From NCBI RefSeq assembly GCF_018449575.1, contig NZ_JAAVUT010000014.1, positions 60,069 through 124,068 of the forward strand: a stretch of DNA of 64,000 nt. The letters are read 5' to 3'. Shown here in pieces: positions 55,548 to 64,000 of the stretch; position 1 is the stretch's first letter; each line of letters starts with the position of its first letter. Below the pieces are notes generated by a model. That model had not been told where the DNA came from. It was given only the letters and a program-made list of their open reading frames with translations, and searched no databases. The translations under genes and the position numbers were made by a program. The DNA is from Sodalis sp. dw_96 (GTDB lineage Bacteria > Pseudomonadota > Gammaproteobacteria > Enterobacterales > Enterobacteriaceae).

Positions 55548-56168
55548 TTATTCCTGCTCCGGTTTAGTGGGGGGAAGAGAATCCAGACCGGAGGAGAGCC
55601 AGCGCGCGGCGTATTGGCGGCGTGACAAACTCACCTGTTCCACCGCGCCGTCACTTACCAGCACCAGCGCATCGGTGGGACACACCCGTACACACTGCGG
55701 TCCGTCGGGATGAAAGTCACACAGATCGCATTTCACCGCGACGCTGCGTATCCCGGCGTTCCATGCCAGAAAGGGGTTCATGTTCGCCGGGCTCTCGGGC
55801 ACATCGGCCATCTGCTGGGAAGGGATGAAGTTCTCAAACATCGTCGGCATATTCACCGGTTTACTGCCGGAGGGCGTAATGGCGCCGAACGGACAGGCCA
55901 ATCCGCATAACTTACAGCCGATGCAAAGGCTTTCATTGAGCATGATGGCATCGGGACCGTGGGTAATGGCATTTACCGGGCAGACCCGGGCGCAAGGCGC
56001 ATCTTCACATTGGCGGCAGAGCATGGGCGCGCTTTCTTCATCGGTCCGCGTAACGGACAGTCTGGGATGCGACTGCAATCCCGCGGCCTTGTGGACTTGT
56101 GTACAGGCGGCCATGCAGGTATTACATCCAATACAAAGCTGTGGCTCCGCGATAACAAAGCGGTTCAT
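55548..56168 (-). CDS. hyfA: Hydrogenase-4 ferredoxin-like subunit HyfA
   Basis: 206-residue HycB/HyfA-type protein, the first gene of the hyf operon, with four [4Fe-4S] sets: CIGCNTCMAAC, CRQCEDAPCARVCP, CIGCKLCGLACP and CDLCDFHPDGPQCVRVCP. It docks formate dehydrogenase H and relays electrons. It is paralogous to HydN. The start is about 66 bases from the sigma-54 box. Confidence 0.95.
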   Translation of the reverse strand: MNRFVIAEPQLCIGCNTCMAACTQVHKAAGLQSHPRLSVTRTDEESAPMLCRQCEDAPCARVCPVNAITHGPDAIMLNESLCIGCKLCGLACPFGAITPSGSKPVNMPTMFENFIPSQQMADVPESPANMNPFLAWNAGIRSVAVKCDLCDFHPDGPQCVRVCPTDALVLVSDGAVEQVSLSRRQYAARWLSSGLDSLPPTKPEQE

Positions 56169-56233
56169 AACCCTCTCCTCCAGGAGAAACGGATGACAGT
56201 CAGGCTGCTGGGTTTATTCATTCCGGCGATAGA

Positions 56234-56249
56234 AGCATTTTCCATGCCA
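56234..56249 (-). promoter_or_regulatory. Sigma-54 promoter of the hyf operon
   Basis: Minus strand TGGCATGGAAAATGCT fits TGGCAYR-N4-TTGCW with one mismatch (A for the first T). Transcription would begin about 55 bases before hyfA. Confidence 0.8.
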
Positions 56250-56334
56250 GTAGTAGGGTTATTGTCTGTGAAGGCCATGGTCTGGGGGGTGAGGCGGCCA
56301 TCAATAGCAAAAACAGGCCGAAGCCCGGGGGATA

Positions 56335-56387
56335 TCGTCATAAGTGTCGATAGGCCGGGGGCCGGGGCCGTCGTCATAAATGACGAC
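56335..56387. promoter_or_regulatory. Paired candidate HyfR activator sites between hyfA and hypA
   Basis: Site 1 TCGTCATAAGTGTCGA (56335-56350) and site 2, a perfect 18-bp dyad GTCGTCATAAATGACGAC (56370-56387), are centred 36 bp apart. They lie about 101 and 137 bp upstream of the hyf sigma-54 box and 150-186 bp upstream of the hypA box, positions normal for an enhancer serving both. Confidence 0.6.
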
Positions 56388-56520
56388 GAGATTGTCCGAC
56401 GCCACCGGCGGCGCCGTAAACCCGGACTGTGATGTTAACAGATTGTTTTTAAGGCATAAAACCGGGGTGCCATCAGGTTGATACCGGTATTTAGCTGGCA
56501 TTGGATGCCGGTATGGCGAC

Positions 56521-56536
56521 TGGCACCCGTCTTGCA
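56521..56536 (+). promoter_or_regulatory. Sigma-54 promoter of the hyp genes
   Basis: TGGCACCCGTCTTGCA is a perfect match to the -24/-12 consensus TGGCAC-N5-TTGCA. It leaves an mRNA leader of about 245 bases before hypA. Confidence 0.85.
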
Positions 56537-56599
56537 TGAGGTTACATGAAGTATAGAGGTTGAAGGGTTAAGCTAATAAAAGCAGGCATCGGTTCGCTT

Positions 56600-56721
56600 A
56601 AGCTGGTGCCGGAATGATATGAGCTTGCCGGGTTTGCATACGCTTGCGCTGGGTATGTATGAACTTGCATGAGCTTGCATAAGCTGGTGCCGAAATGATA
56701 TGGGCTTGCCTTGTTTGCATA
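56600..56721. repeat. Direct repeat in the hypA leader
   Basis: A 41-base segment at 56600-56640 recurs at 56681-56721 with four mismatches (AAGCTGGTGCC, AATGATATG, GCTTGCC, TTTGCATA), period 81. Several extra TTGCAT pieces lie between. Confidence 0.75.
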
Positions 56722-56791
56722 AGCACCTGTTTGAGCCGGTTCGGTCAGTCATGGCCACCAGCTCATAATTTGTAGTAGCGCGGAGAGACCG

Positions 56792-57136
56792 ATGCACGAG
56801 TTGACACTGGCGCAAAATACGCTGGAGATCCTGGAACAGCAGGCACGGGCGAACGGCGCGCGGCGTGTTACCGGCGTCTGGTTATCTCTCGGGGCCTTTT
56901 CCTGTGTGGAAGCGGAGTCTTTAAATTTCTGTTTCGACATGGTGTGTCGCGGGACCGTGGCCCAGGGATGTGTATTGCATCTCGAACAGCAACCGGCTGA
57001 AGCCTGGTGCGGCCATTGCAGGCAACAGGTTACCCTGCCGGGCGTCCCGATCCTGGTCTGCCCTTTATGCGGCGGACATCAATTACAAACCGATGCCCAC
57101 GACCATATCCAGATCAAACGACTGGAAGTGGCTTGA
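56792..57136 (+). CDS. hypA: Hydrogenase nickel incorporation protein HypA
   Basis: 114-residue metallochaperone that, with HypB, delivers nickel to the hydrogenase large subunit. It starts MHELTLAQNTLEILEQQ with the nickel-binding His2, and has the zinc-site cysteines WCGHC and VCPLCGG. It is the first hyp gene, preceded by GTAGTAGCGCGGAGAG as ribosome region. HypB starts 62 bases later. Confidence 0.94.
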   Translation: MHELTLAQNTLEILEQQARANGARRVTGVWLSLGAFSCVEAESLNFCFDMVCRGTVAQGCVLHLEQQPAEAWCGHCRQQVTLPGVPILVCPLCGGHQLQTDAHDHIQIKRLEVA

Positions 57137-57197
57137 GGGTATACTCCCCGTAGCGGGGTAGTAACAACGCCATTTTCACAATGTCAGGAGACTTGCC

Positions 57198-58463
57198 ATG
57201 TGCAGTACTTGCGGCTGTGCCGAGGGCGAACATTATATCGAAGGTGATGATGATCATCCGGGCGACGGTCTTGTTGTCCATCATCATGGAAGACATCAAC
57301 ATACTGATCTGGGTCTGGATCATGGCGAGCATCGGCATAGCCACGATGCTCAGGACCATGGCGAGCATCAGCATAGCCACGATGCTCAGGACCATGGCGA
57401 GCATCAGCATAGCCACGATGCTCAGGACTATGGCGACCATCAGCATAGCCACGATGCTCAGGATCATGGCGAGCATCAGCACACACATCATGAGCCTGAG
57501 CGTGAAGTCCGGCATTCCGCAGCGCTGGCGCCAAGGCGTGTTGTGTTCCCCGCCGCCGCGCCTGTGCAGGTGATTCATCACCATCACTATCATGGCGAAG
57601 TCCATAACCATTATTACCAGCTCGCACCAGGCCAAACGGTGTTACCGCCGCAGGCCGGCGGGGCGGGACAATCCTTGTTAACCGGCGCCGACGTTTATTC
57701 CGGCCCGGTCCCGGCGGCGGGGCCGACCGGATTCGCGCCCCAGGCCGATGCGCGGGGGGATCTGGATTATGGCCGGGGCGAGGCGGGCACCCATGCCCCG
57801 GGCCTCAGCCAGCGGCGGATGGTGGAAATCGAAATTGATGTATTGGATAAAAACAACCGGCTGGCGGACCACAATCGGCACTATTTTCAGCAGCATAATA
57901 TCCTGGCGCTGAACCTGGTCTCCAGCCCCGGCTCGGGCAAGACCAGCCTGTTAACGGAAACGCTGCTGCGGCTGAAGGGCAAAACCCCCTGTGCCGTCAT
58001 CGAAGGCGATCAGCAAACCACCAATGACGCAGAGCGTATCCGCGCCACCGGCGCACCGGCGATTCAGGTCAATACCGGTAAAGGCTGTCATCTGGATGCG
58101 CAGATGGTGCAAGATGCCGCCCTGCGGCTGAAACCGGCGGAAAAAAGCCTGCTGTTTATCGAAAATGTCGGCAATCTGGTCTGTCCCGCCGGTTTTGACC
58201 TTGGCGAACGTTGTAAAGTCGTGGTGCTGTCGGTGACCGAAGGGGAAGACAAACCGTTAAAATACCCCCACATGTTTGCCGCCGCCGGGCTGATGATTCT
58301 CAACAAAATCGATCTGTTGCCCTGGGTGCATTTCGACGTGGATGCCTGTATCGCCAATGCCCGCCGGGTCAACCCGTCTATCACCGTACTGTTGGTGTCC
58401 GCCACCGGCGGCGAGGGCATGGATGCCTGGCTGAGCTGGCTGGAAGAGCAGCGGCTCCTGTGA
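57198..58463 (+). CDS. hypB: Hydrogenase nickel incorporation GTPase HypB with histidine-rich insertion
   Basis: 421-residue nickel-dependent GTPase, about 130 residues longer than E. coli HypB (290). The high-affinity nickel motif MCSTCGC starts it. Residues 20-140 form a His-rich insertion: five 12-residue repeats ([12 protein letters not shown], 42-101) and a second cluster [16 protein letters not shown] (125-140). The GTPase domain follows: P-loop SSPGSGKTS (242-250), EGDQQT, metal-site C297-H298 and C329, NKIDLLP (369-375). It inserts nickel with HypA; the His stretch probably stores nickel or zinc. Confidence 0.95.
   Translation: MCSTCGCAEGEHYIEGDDDHPGDGLVVHHHGRHQHTDLGLDHGEHRHSHDAQDHGEHQHSHDAQDHGEHQHSHDAQDYGDHQHSHDAQDHGEHQHTHHEPEREVRHSAALAPRRVVFPAAAPVQVIHHHHYHGEVHNHYYQLAPGQTVLPPQAGGAGQSLLTGADVYSGPVPAAGPTGFAPQADARGDLDYGRGEAGTHAPGLSQRRMVEIEIDVLDKNNRLADHNRHYFQQHNILALNLVSSPGSGKTSLLTETLLRLKGKTPCAVIEGDQQTTNDAERIRATGAPAIQVNTGKGCHLDAQMVQDAALRLKPAEKSLLFIENVGNLVCPAGFDLGERCKVVVLSVTEGEDKPLKYPHMFAAAGLMILNKIDLLPWVHFDVDACIANARRVNPSITVLLVSATGGEGMDAWLSWLEEQRLL
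57321..57500 (+). repeat. Five 36-bp in-frame repeats inside hypB
   Basis: Units begin at 57321, 57357, 57393, 57429 and 57465. They encode [12 protein letters not shown] variants, the fourth reading YGDHQ and the fifth ending THHEPE. Near identity of the DNA suggests recent expansion. Confidence 0.95.
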
Positions 58464-58680
58464 CAGCCATGGGTTATCATTTGGTCCGGTCGTTTGCGAA
58501 CAGGCTTTGGCGATATTCGGTATCGGCATCGAGTGCCGGGGAGCCTGGTGGTGAACACTCCCCGTTTCCCTCGGCAGGCCAGATCCGGATCTCGGTCTGG
58601 ACGAAAAATGGCTATGTCCATAAGAACGTTCATTATTACGTTCATAAGAACGCCCATAAGAACGGGCTGGAGAAAAAATC

Positions 58681-58974
58681 ATGTGTATAGGCATCCCCGG
58701 TCAGGTGGTGGCGCTTGATAACGACGGCTACGGCAATGCCTGGGTGGATGTCTGCGGCGTCAAACGGCGGGTCAATGTCCGGCTGGTTTGCGCCGATGAC
58801 GCCGCCATGGCTGCTCTGCCCGGTCAATGGGTCCTGGTGCATGTGGGATTCGCCATGAGCCTGCTGGACGAAACCGAGGCCAGGGAAACGCTGGAGGCCT
58901 TGCAGGCGATGGGTGAAGTGGAACCGGACGTCGGTTATTTCCTGCGGGGAGGCGAAACCGATGCGATTCGTTGA
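58681..58974 (+). CDS. hypC: Hydrogenase maturation chaperone HypC
   Basis: 97-residue chaperone that carries the Fe(CN)2CO group with HypD to the large subunit. The essential N-terminal Cys2 is present ([12 protein letters not shown]) and [35 protein letters not shown] follow the family. A GGAG site precedes it. The 217-base gap after hypB has repeated CATAAGAACG pieces but no gene I recognise. It overlaps hypD by 14 bases. Confidence 0.94.
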   Translation: MCIGIPGQVVALDNDGYGNAWVDVCGVKRRVNVRLVCADDAAMAALPGQWVLVHVGFAMSLLDETEARETLEALQAMGEVEPDVGYFLRGGETDAIR

Positions 58975-60076
58975 TGAATACCGCCAGCCGGAACTGGTGC
59001 GGGGGCTGGTGGCGCGAATCGGCGAACGTATGTCGCATACGGTTTATACCGCCGAGCGACCTTTGCAGGTGATGGAAGTCTGCGGCGGCCATACCCATGC
59101 CATTTTCAAATTCGGCCTGGATAAACTGTTGCCGCCCTCGCTGGAATTTATCCACGGACCGGGTTGCCCGGTCTGCGTGCTTCCGGCGGGCCGCATCGAT
59201 GCCTGCGTGCAAATCGCCATGCGGCCCGAAGTCATTTTTTGTACTTTCGGCGACGCCATGCGGGTGCCCGGTCGTAACGGATCCTTGCTGACCGCTCGCC
59301 AACAGGGGGCGGATGTGCGCATGGTCTGGTCGCCCCTCGATGCGCTGGCCATCGCCAAACAAAACCCCGGGCGCCAGGTGGTGTTTTTCGCCATTGGTTT
59401 TGAAACCACCATGCCCGCCAGCGCCATGACGTTGCAGCAGGCGCGGGCCGACGGCGTGGAAAACTTTTTTCTTTTTTGCCAGCATATTACCCTGATGCCC
59501 ACCTTAAAAAGCCTGCTGGCGCAGCCGGATGTGCGCATCGACGGATTTATCGCCCCGGGCCATGTCAGCATGGTTATCGGCCAGCAGCCTTATGCCTATA
59601 TCAGTGATGTCTGTCATAAACCGGTGGTGGTAACCGGCTTTGAGCCTGGGGATATCCTGCAAGGCCTGTTGATGCTTTGCGAGCAATATGTGGACGGACG
59701 CTGTACAGTGGAAAACCAATACCGCCGCGTGGTGCCGGACGAGGGAAATAGGCTGGCGCAGGAAGCGATGGACCGGGTATTTATCACCGAAGGCGCCAGC
59801 GAGTGGCGCGGCCTGGGGGTGATCGACGATTCCCGCGTCAGCCTGCGCCCGGAGTGGTCGGCCTATGATGCCGAAGGGCGTTTTCATCCCGATCCGCAGC
59901 CGGTGGCGGACGATCCCCGCGCCCGTTGCGGCGCGGTGCTGACCGGCCGCTGCAAACCGGCGGATTGTCCGCTGTTTGGTGGCGTATGCACGCCGGAAAA
60001 CGCCTTTGGTGCGTTGATGGTTTCCTCGGAAGGCGCGTGCGCCGCCTGGTATCAATATCGTCGGAGTGAGGCATGA
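58961..60076 (+). CDS. hypD: Hydrogenase maturation protein HypD
   Basis: 371-residue iron-sulfur scaffold on which the Fe(CN)2CO group is built. It matches E. coli HypD throughout: [65 protein letters not shown]-like [12 protein letters not shown] and the C-terminal cluster cysteines [20 protein letters not shown]. The ATG at 58961 has GGGGAGG upstream and lies within hypC; a frame extending to 58913 is not expected to be used. Confidence 0.95.
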   Translation: MRFVDEYRQPELVRGLVARIGERMSHTVYTAERPLQVMEVCGGHTHAIFKFGLDKLLPPSLEFIHGPGCPVCVLPAGRIDACVQIAMRPEVIFCTFGDAMRVPGRNGSLLTARQQGADVRMVWSPLDALAIAKQNPGRQVVFFAIGFETTMPASAMTLQQARADGVENFFLFCQHITLMPTLKSLLAQPDVRIDGFIAPGHVSMVIGQQPYAYISDVCHKPVVVTGFEPGDILQGLLMLCEQYVDGRCTVENQYRRVVPDEGNRLAQEAMDRVFITEGASEWRGLGVIDDSRVSLRPEWSAYDAEGRFHPDPQPVADDPRARCGAVLTGRCKPADCPLFGGVCTPENAFGALMVSSEGACAAWYQYRRSEA

Positions 60077-61086
60077 GCAAACAGATTATGCTGGCGCACG
60101 GTAACGGCGGCGGCGCCATGCAGGCGTTGATTTCAAGCGTCTTCGTCAGCGCCTTTGCCAATCCGGTGCTGGCCACCGGGGAAGATCAGGCCCGCCTGCC
60201 GTTAAGCGAACTGAATGCCTTGGGTGACCGGCTGGCGTTTACCACCGACAGCTATGTTGTCGATCCGCTGTTTTTCCCCGGCGGTGATATCGGCAAGCTG
60301 GCGGTATGCGGTACCGCCAACGATTTGGCGGTGAGCGGCGCGACGCCGCGCTGGCTCTCCTGCGGATTTATCCTGGAAGAAGGGCTGGAGTTTGAAATCC
60401 TGGAAGCCGTGGTGCGATCCATGGCCGATACCGCCCGTGACGCCGGCATACAGATCATCACCGGCGACACTAAGGTGGTGCCTCGCGGGGCGGTGGACAA
60501 ACTGTTTATCAATACCGCCGGCCTGGGTGTGATCCCCGCGGCGGTGGAATGGGGCGTGACCGCCATTCGCCCCGGCGACAGTATTCTGGTGAGCGGCACC
60601 CTGGGGGATCATGGCGCCACCATCCTTAACCTGCGCGAGAATCTCGGCATGGAGGCGGATTTGTCCAGTGATTGCGCGGTACTGGCCCCGCTGATCGCGC
60701 CGCTGCGGGAGATAGCCGGTATCCGCACCCTGCGGGATGCCACCCGGGGCGGCGTTACCGCTATTTTGCATGAGTTCGCCCGCGGCAGTGGCTGCGGCAT
60801 GACCGTGGACGAAGCGGCGCTGCCGGTGAAAACCACGGTACGCGGGGTATGTGAATTGCTGGGGCTGGATGCGCTGAATTTTGCCAATGAGGGAAAATTG
60901 CTGCTGGTGGTGGACGCGGCGGCGGAACAGCATGTTCTCCAGGCCCTGCGCGGGCACCCGTTGGGGCGGGACGCGGCGGTGATCGGCCGGGTCACGGACG
61001 ATAAGCAGGTGCGATTGCGCGGCATATACGGCGTCAGCCGTATTCTCGATCTGCCCCATGACGAACCGCTGCCCCGCATCTGCTAA
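60073..61086 (+). CDS. hypE: Hydrogenase maturation protein HypE
   Basis: 337-residue ATP-dependent dehydratase that turns the carbamoyl group placed on its last cysteine by HypF into a thiocyanate, the source of active-site cyanide. The C-terminus is the required PRIC. Other motifs: MLAHGNGGGAMQALI, GTANDLAVSGATPRWL, IITGDTKVVPRG and GDHGATILNLRENL. It overlaps hypD by four bases (ATGA). Confidence 0.95.
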   Translation: MSKQIMLAHGNGGGAMQALISSVFVSAFANPVLATGEDQARLPLSELNALGDRLAFTTDSYVVDPLFFPGGDIGKLAVCGTANDLAVSGATPRWLSCGFILEEGLEFEILEAVVRSMADTARDAGIQIITGDTKVVPRGAVDKLFINTAGLGVIPAAVEWGVTAIRPGDSILVSGTLGDHGATILNLRENLGMEADLSSDCAVLAPLIAPLREIAGIRTLRDATRGGVTAILHEFARGSGCGMTVDEAALPVKTTVRGVCELLGLDALNFANEGKLLLVVDAAAEQHVLQALRGHPLGRDAAVIGRVTDDKQVRLRGIYGVSRILDLPHDEPLPRIC

Positions 61087-61199
61087 TTTAGGCAGGATGT
61101 GTCACGTTATCCCATGACGAGCCACTACTGTGTGCCCCGGCGGCGGCGTACAAATTACGATGTCGCCGGGGCCTCGGTTCCGTTCAGCGGAGGAAAATT

Positions 61200-63632
61200 A
61201 TGTCCCACAACGGTATCCTGCTGCGCATCAAGGGTAAGGTCCAGGGGGTTGGCTTTCGGCCGGTGGTCTGGCAACTGGCCCATGAACTGGGATTAACCGG
61301 GGATGTCAGCAATAACGGGGCCGGGGTTGAAGTACGCCTGTGGGGCGATGAGGCAGGGACATTTATCCATCGGCTGCGGCAGGCGTGCCCGCCGCTGGCG
61401 GCGATCCACAGCATTGAAACCCTGCCCTGGCAGTGGGAGCTGCCGCCCCGGGATTTCACCATTCTTGCCAGCGGCGGCGGCGGCATGTCCACCCAGGTGG
61501 TGCCGGATGCGGCAACCTGCGACGCCTGCCTGGCGGAACTGAACGATCCGGCCAACCGGCGCTTTGCCTATCCGTTTATCAACTGTACCCATTGCGGCCC
61601 GCGTTTCACGCTGATACGCCGCATGCCCTACGATCGGCCCAATACCGCCATGGATGTTTTCCCCCTGTGTGCAGAATGTTCGGCCGAATATGACAATCCC
61701 GCCGATCGGCGTTTTCACGCCCAGCCCAATGCCTGTCCCGAATGCGGTCCGCGGGTCTGGCTGACGGATCGGGAAGGCAGGAAACTGTCCGCTGACGCCG
61801 CCGCCATTGACCTCGCGGTGCGGCAGCTTTTGGCCGGAGACATTGTGGCCATCAAAGGGCTGGGGGGATTCCATCTGGCCTGTGACGCCACCAATCCGGC
61901 GGCGGTGGCGAAACTGCGGCAGCGCAAACGCCGTCCGTCCAAGCCGTTGGCGGTCATGATACCGGATATCCACTGGCTGCGGCGCTGCGCCGAGCCGGTA
62001 TCGGACGCCTTGATTGACTTGTTGCGATCCCCTGCCGCGCCCATTGTGCTAATCCCTCAGCCCTGGATGCCGACGGCTTTCGCCTCGGGTACGGGGGTTT
62101 TGCCGTCCAATCCCTTGAGTGGCGCTGATACGGCAAGGCCGGTTTTGCCTTGCGACGCCATGCCGGGACAAGCGCTGTGTTCCCTGATAGCCCCCGGCCT
62201 GCATGAAATCGGCGTAATGCTGCCCTCTAATCCCTTGCAACATATGCTGTTGCAAGGGGTTCGACGCCCCCTGGTCATGACCTCCGGTAACCTCAACGGC
62301 CGCCCCCCGGCGCTGGATAATGACCGGGCGCTGGCGGATCTGGCGGATATCGCCGATTGCTGGTTGCTGCATGACCGCGATATCCTGCAGCGCGCCGATG
62401 ATTCCCTGGTGCGTCTGTCGGGAGATAACGTTGAAATGCTGCGCCGTTCCAGGGGATATGTGCCGGACGCCGTGCTGCTGCCACCTGGTTTTGAACATTG
62501 CCGACCGGTGCTGGCGATGGGATCGGATTTAAAAAACACCTTCTGTCTGCTACGTGACGGACAGGCGATACTCGGCCAACATCTCGGCGACTTGGCGGAT
62601 GAAGGTATCCGCGGGCAGCAGCAACAGGCGCTGTCGCTGTTCAGCGCCATCTGGAATTTTACGCCGGCCATCATCGCGGTGGATGCCCACCCCGGTTACC
62701 TTAGCCGTCGCTGGGGCGAAACCCTGGCGGAGGAATTGCAGCTGCCTTGTGTTGCCACGCTGCATCATCATGCGCATATCGTCGCCTGTCTGGCGGAACA
62801 CGGCTGGCGCCGCGACGCCGGACCGGTTATCGGCCTCGCCCTGGACGGCCTGGGCTTCGGTGGGGTACGAGCCGGAAACCCGGCCAATCAGAGTTCGGAT
62901 CAACGGGACGACGATCCCGGCGCCCTATGGGGCGGCGAGTGCCTGAAGGTGGATTATCTCAGTTGCCAATGGCTGGGTGGATTGCCGGCAGTGCCACTGC
63001 CGGGTGGAGATATGGCGGCCCGCCAGCCGTGGCGGAATTTATTGGCGCAATGGCTGCGATTCGTGCCAGGCTGGCGAGACCTGCCGGAAGTCGCCGCCAT
63101 TCCCCCGGCCCAGGGGGAACCGCTGGCGCGGGCGGTGGCGCAGGGGATTAACGCCCCGGAGGCCTCCTCCACGGGACGGTTGTTTGACGCTGTTGCCGCC
63201 GCGCTCGGGCTGTGTCCGCGGGAAATCAGCTGGGAAGGGGAGGCCGCCTGCCGGCTGGAGGCCCTGGCGTGGCAGGCGGTGTCTCCTCGGATGGAACGTA
63301 TTCCGGTTAGTATGCCCCTACTGGGCAACCGGCTGGATCTGGCGTTATTTTGGCGTCAGTGGCTGGCCTGGCAGGCCGAACCGCATCTGCGGGCCTATGG
63401 CTTTCATTTGGTTTTGGCCCAGGGCTTTGCCGCACTGGCTCGCCAGGCGGCACGGCGCGAGGGTATCGACACTATCGCTCTGTCCGGCGGGGTATTGCAC
63501 AATCGCCTCTTCAAACAATTATTGCTGCAAGAGCTTGCCGGAATGCGGGTGCTGGCGCCGTCCCGTCTGCCGGCGGGTGATGGCGGTCTGGCCCTGGGGC
63601 AGGCATTGATTGCCGCCGCCGGGGCGGTATAA
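61200..63632 (+). CDS. hypF: Carbamoyltransferase HypF with two small insertions
   Basis: 810-residue enzyme (E. coli 750) that transfers carbamoyl from carbamoyl phosphate to HypE. Domain order: acylphosphatase (1-90; [22 protein letters not shown]), two zinc fingers (CDAC/CTHC, CAEC/CPEC; 107-182), YrdC-like (about 200-380) and Kae1-like with HHHAH and LSGGVLHNR. About 40 extra residues lie at 288-327 in the YrdC domain, with a duplicate VLPSNPL, and about 17 extra ([16 protein letters not shown]) in the Kae1-like domain. It lies 113 bases after hypE. Confidence 0.95.
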   Translation: MSHNGILLRIKGKVQGVGFRPVVWQLAHELGLTGDVSNNGAGVEVRLWGDEAGTFIHRLRQACPPLAAIHSIETLPWQWELPPRDFTILASGGGGMSTQVVPDAATCDACLAELNDPANRRFAYPFINCTHCGPRFTLIRRMPYDRPNTAMDVFPLCAECSAEYDNPADRRFHAQPNACPECGPRVWLTDREGRKLSADAAAIDLAVRQLLAGDIVAIKGLGGFHLACDATNPAAVAKLRQRKRRPSKPLAVMIPDIHWLRRCAEPVSDALIDLLRSPAAPIVLIPQPWMPTAFASGTGVLPSNPLSGADTARPVLPCDAMPGQALCSLIAPGLHEIGVMLPSNPLQHMLLQGVRRPLVMTSGNLNGRPPALDNDRALADLADIADCWLLHDRDILQRADDSLVRLSGDNVEMLRRSRGYVPDAVLLPPGFEHCRPVLAMGSDLKNTFCLLRDGQAILGQHLGDLADEGIRGQQQQALSLFSAIWNFTPAIIAVDAHPGYLSRRWGETLAEELQLPCVATLHHHAHIVACLAEHGWRRDAGPVIGLALDGLGFGGVRAGNPANQSSDQRDDDPGALWGGECLKVDYLSCQWLGGLPAVPLPGGDMAARQPWRNLLAQWLRFVPGWRDLPEVAAIPPAQGEPLARAVAQGINAPEASSTGRLFDAVAAALGLCPREISWEGEAACRLEALAWQAVSPRMERIPVSMPLLGNRLDLALFWRQWLAWQAEPHLRAYGFHLVLAQGFAALARQAARREGIDTIALSGGVLHNRLFKQLLLQELAGMRVLAPSRLPAGDGGLALGQALIAAAGAV

Positions 63633-63662
63633 CCCGCCATGCCGACCCATCCTCGGCGCGGT

Positions 63663-64000
63663 CTTCCTTTAACACTATCGTTGCAGGTTCGGTGCTGGCG
63701 GGCCTACCGAGCTGTGGGGCGCTACGTCGGGCGGAAAAACCACGCCCGCTTCGACCCCATCAGACCGGTCTCCCTTTAACAGGCTCGGTTTCACCCCTGG
63801 TGTTGGCGGGCCTACCGAGCTGTGGGGCGCTACGTCGGGCGGAAAAACCACGCCCGCTTCGACCCCATCAGCCCGGTCTCCCTTTAACAGGCTCGGTTTC
63901 ACCCCTGGTGTTGGCGGGTCTACCGAGCTGTGGGGCGCTACGTCGGGCGGAAAAACCACGCCCGCTTCGACCCCATCAGCCCGGTCTCCCTTTAACAGGC
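63663..64000 (+). repeat. Tandem repeat array C (continues past window end)
   Basis: Units start near C(T/T)CCTTTAAC at 63663, 63770, 63878 and 63986, period 107-108 bp, in the same orientation as array A. Each carries CGGGCGGAAAAACCACGCCC followed by G and CTTCGACCCCATCAG. The array follows hypF directly. Confidence 0.95.

Noticed and set aside
63675..63959. Minus-strand frame of 94 codons in array C
   Set aside because: Same repeat family; no start signal and no similarity to a protein I recognise.

Overview
The window reads as chromosomal DNA of an enterobacterium (Enterobacterales). TreA, Mak, HyfA-J, HyfR, HydN and HypA-F all resemble their Escherichia coli counterparts closely, but the gene neighbourhoods and dispersed repeats are not E. 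coli-like. A relative of Sodalis, Pectobacterium or Brenneria is my guess. No rRNA, tRNA, CRISPR array or intact insertion sequence was recognised.

Layout. 1-5.5 kb: 3' part of the periplasmic trehalase gene treA, a GAF-PAS-GGDEF-EAL cyclic-di-GMP protein, an AT-rich orphan gene with a transposase-like helix-turn-helix, a wrecked DeoR regulator and a glutamine-amidotransferase-like protein. 5.5-8.4 kb: a sulfonate/nitrate-type ABC ATPase and permease without a binding protein, followed by a LacI regulator whose likely twin operators lie upstream. 8.5-10.9 kb: phosphoketolase. 11.1-19.9 kb: a GntR/LacI-type regulator divergent from a sugar operon (SIS isomerase, VOC protein, LsrB-like binding protein, ATPase, two permeases), followed by a Mak-type hexokinase. 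20-23.2 kb: a small acidic protein, an enolase-superfamily protein and a transporter. 23.2-24.4 kb: tandem repeats and a ParDE-like toxin-antitoxin pair.

24.4-37.9 kb is the most interesting metabolic region. A LarA-superfamily (nickel-pincer) racemase/epimerase homologue and a transporter diverge from a full cofactor set larB-larC-larE. A HigBA toxin-antitoxin pair and a FadR-type regulator follow, then an operon encoding an RraA-type aldolase, a transporter, a zinc alcohol dehydrogenase, an SDR and a two-subunit UxaA/SuyAB-type lyase. The larB and rraA upstream regions share a 26-bp motif, suggesting one regulon for a hydroxy-acid or sugar-acid pathway that uses nickel-pincer chemistry.

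38.4-63.6 kb encodes a formate hydrogenlyase-2 system: the sigma-54 activator HyfR, a cysteine-type FdhF, HydN, a HycI-like protease, the complete hydrogenase-4 operon hyfABCDEFGHIJ, and the maturation genes hypA, hypB (with a large histidine-rich insertion), hypC, hypD, hypE and hypF. I read three sigma-54 promoters (upstream of hydN, hyfA and hypA) and a recurring 16-bp dyad near them that is a candidate HyfR site.

Three separate intergenic places (23.2, 41.3 and 63.7 kb) carry tandem arrays of one roughly 108-bp repeat family with an invariant GC-rich hairpin.
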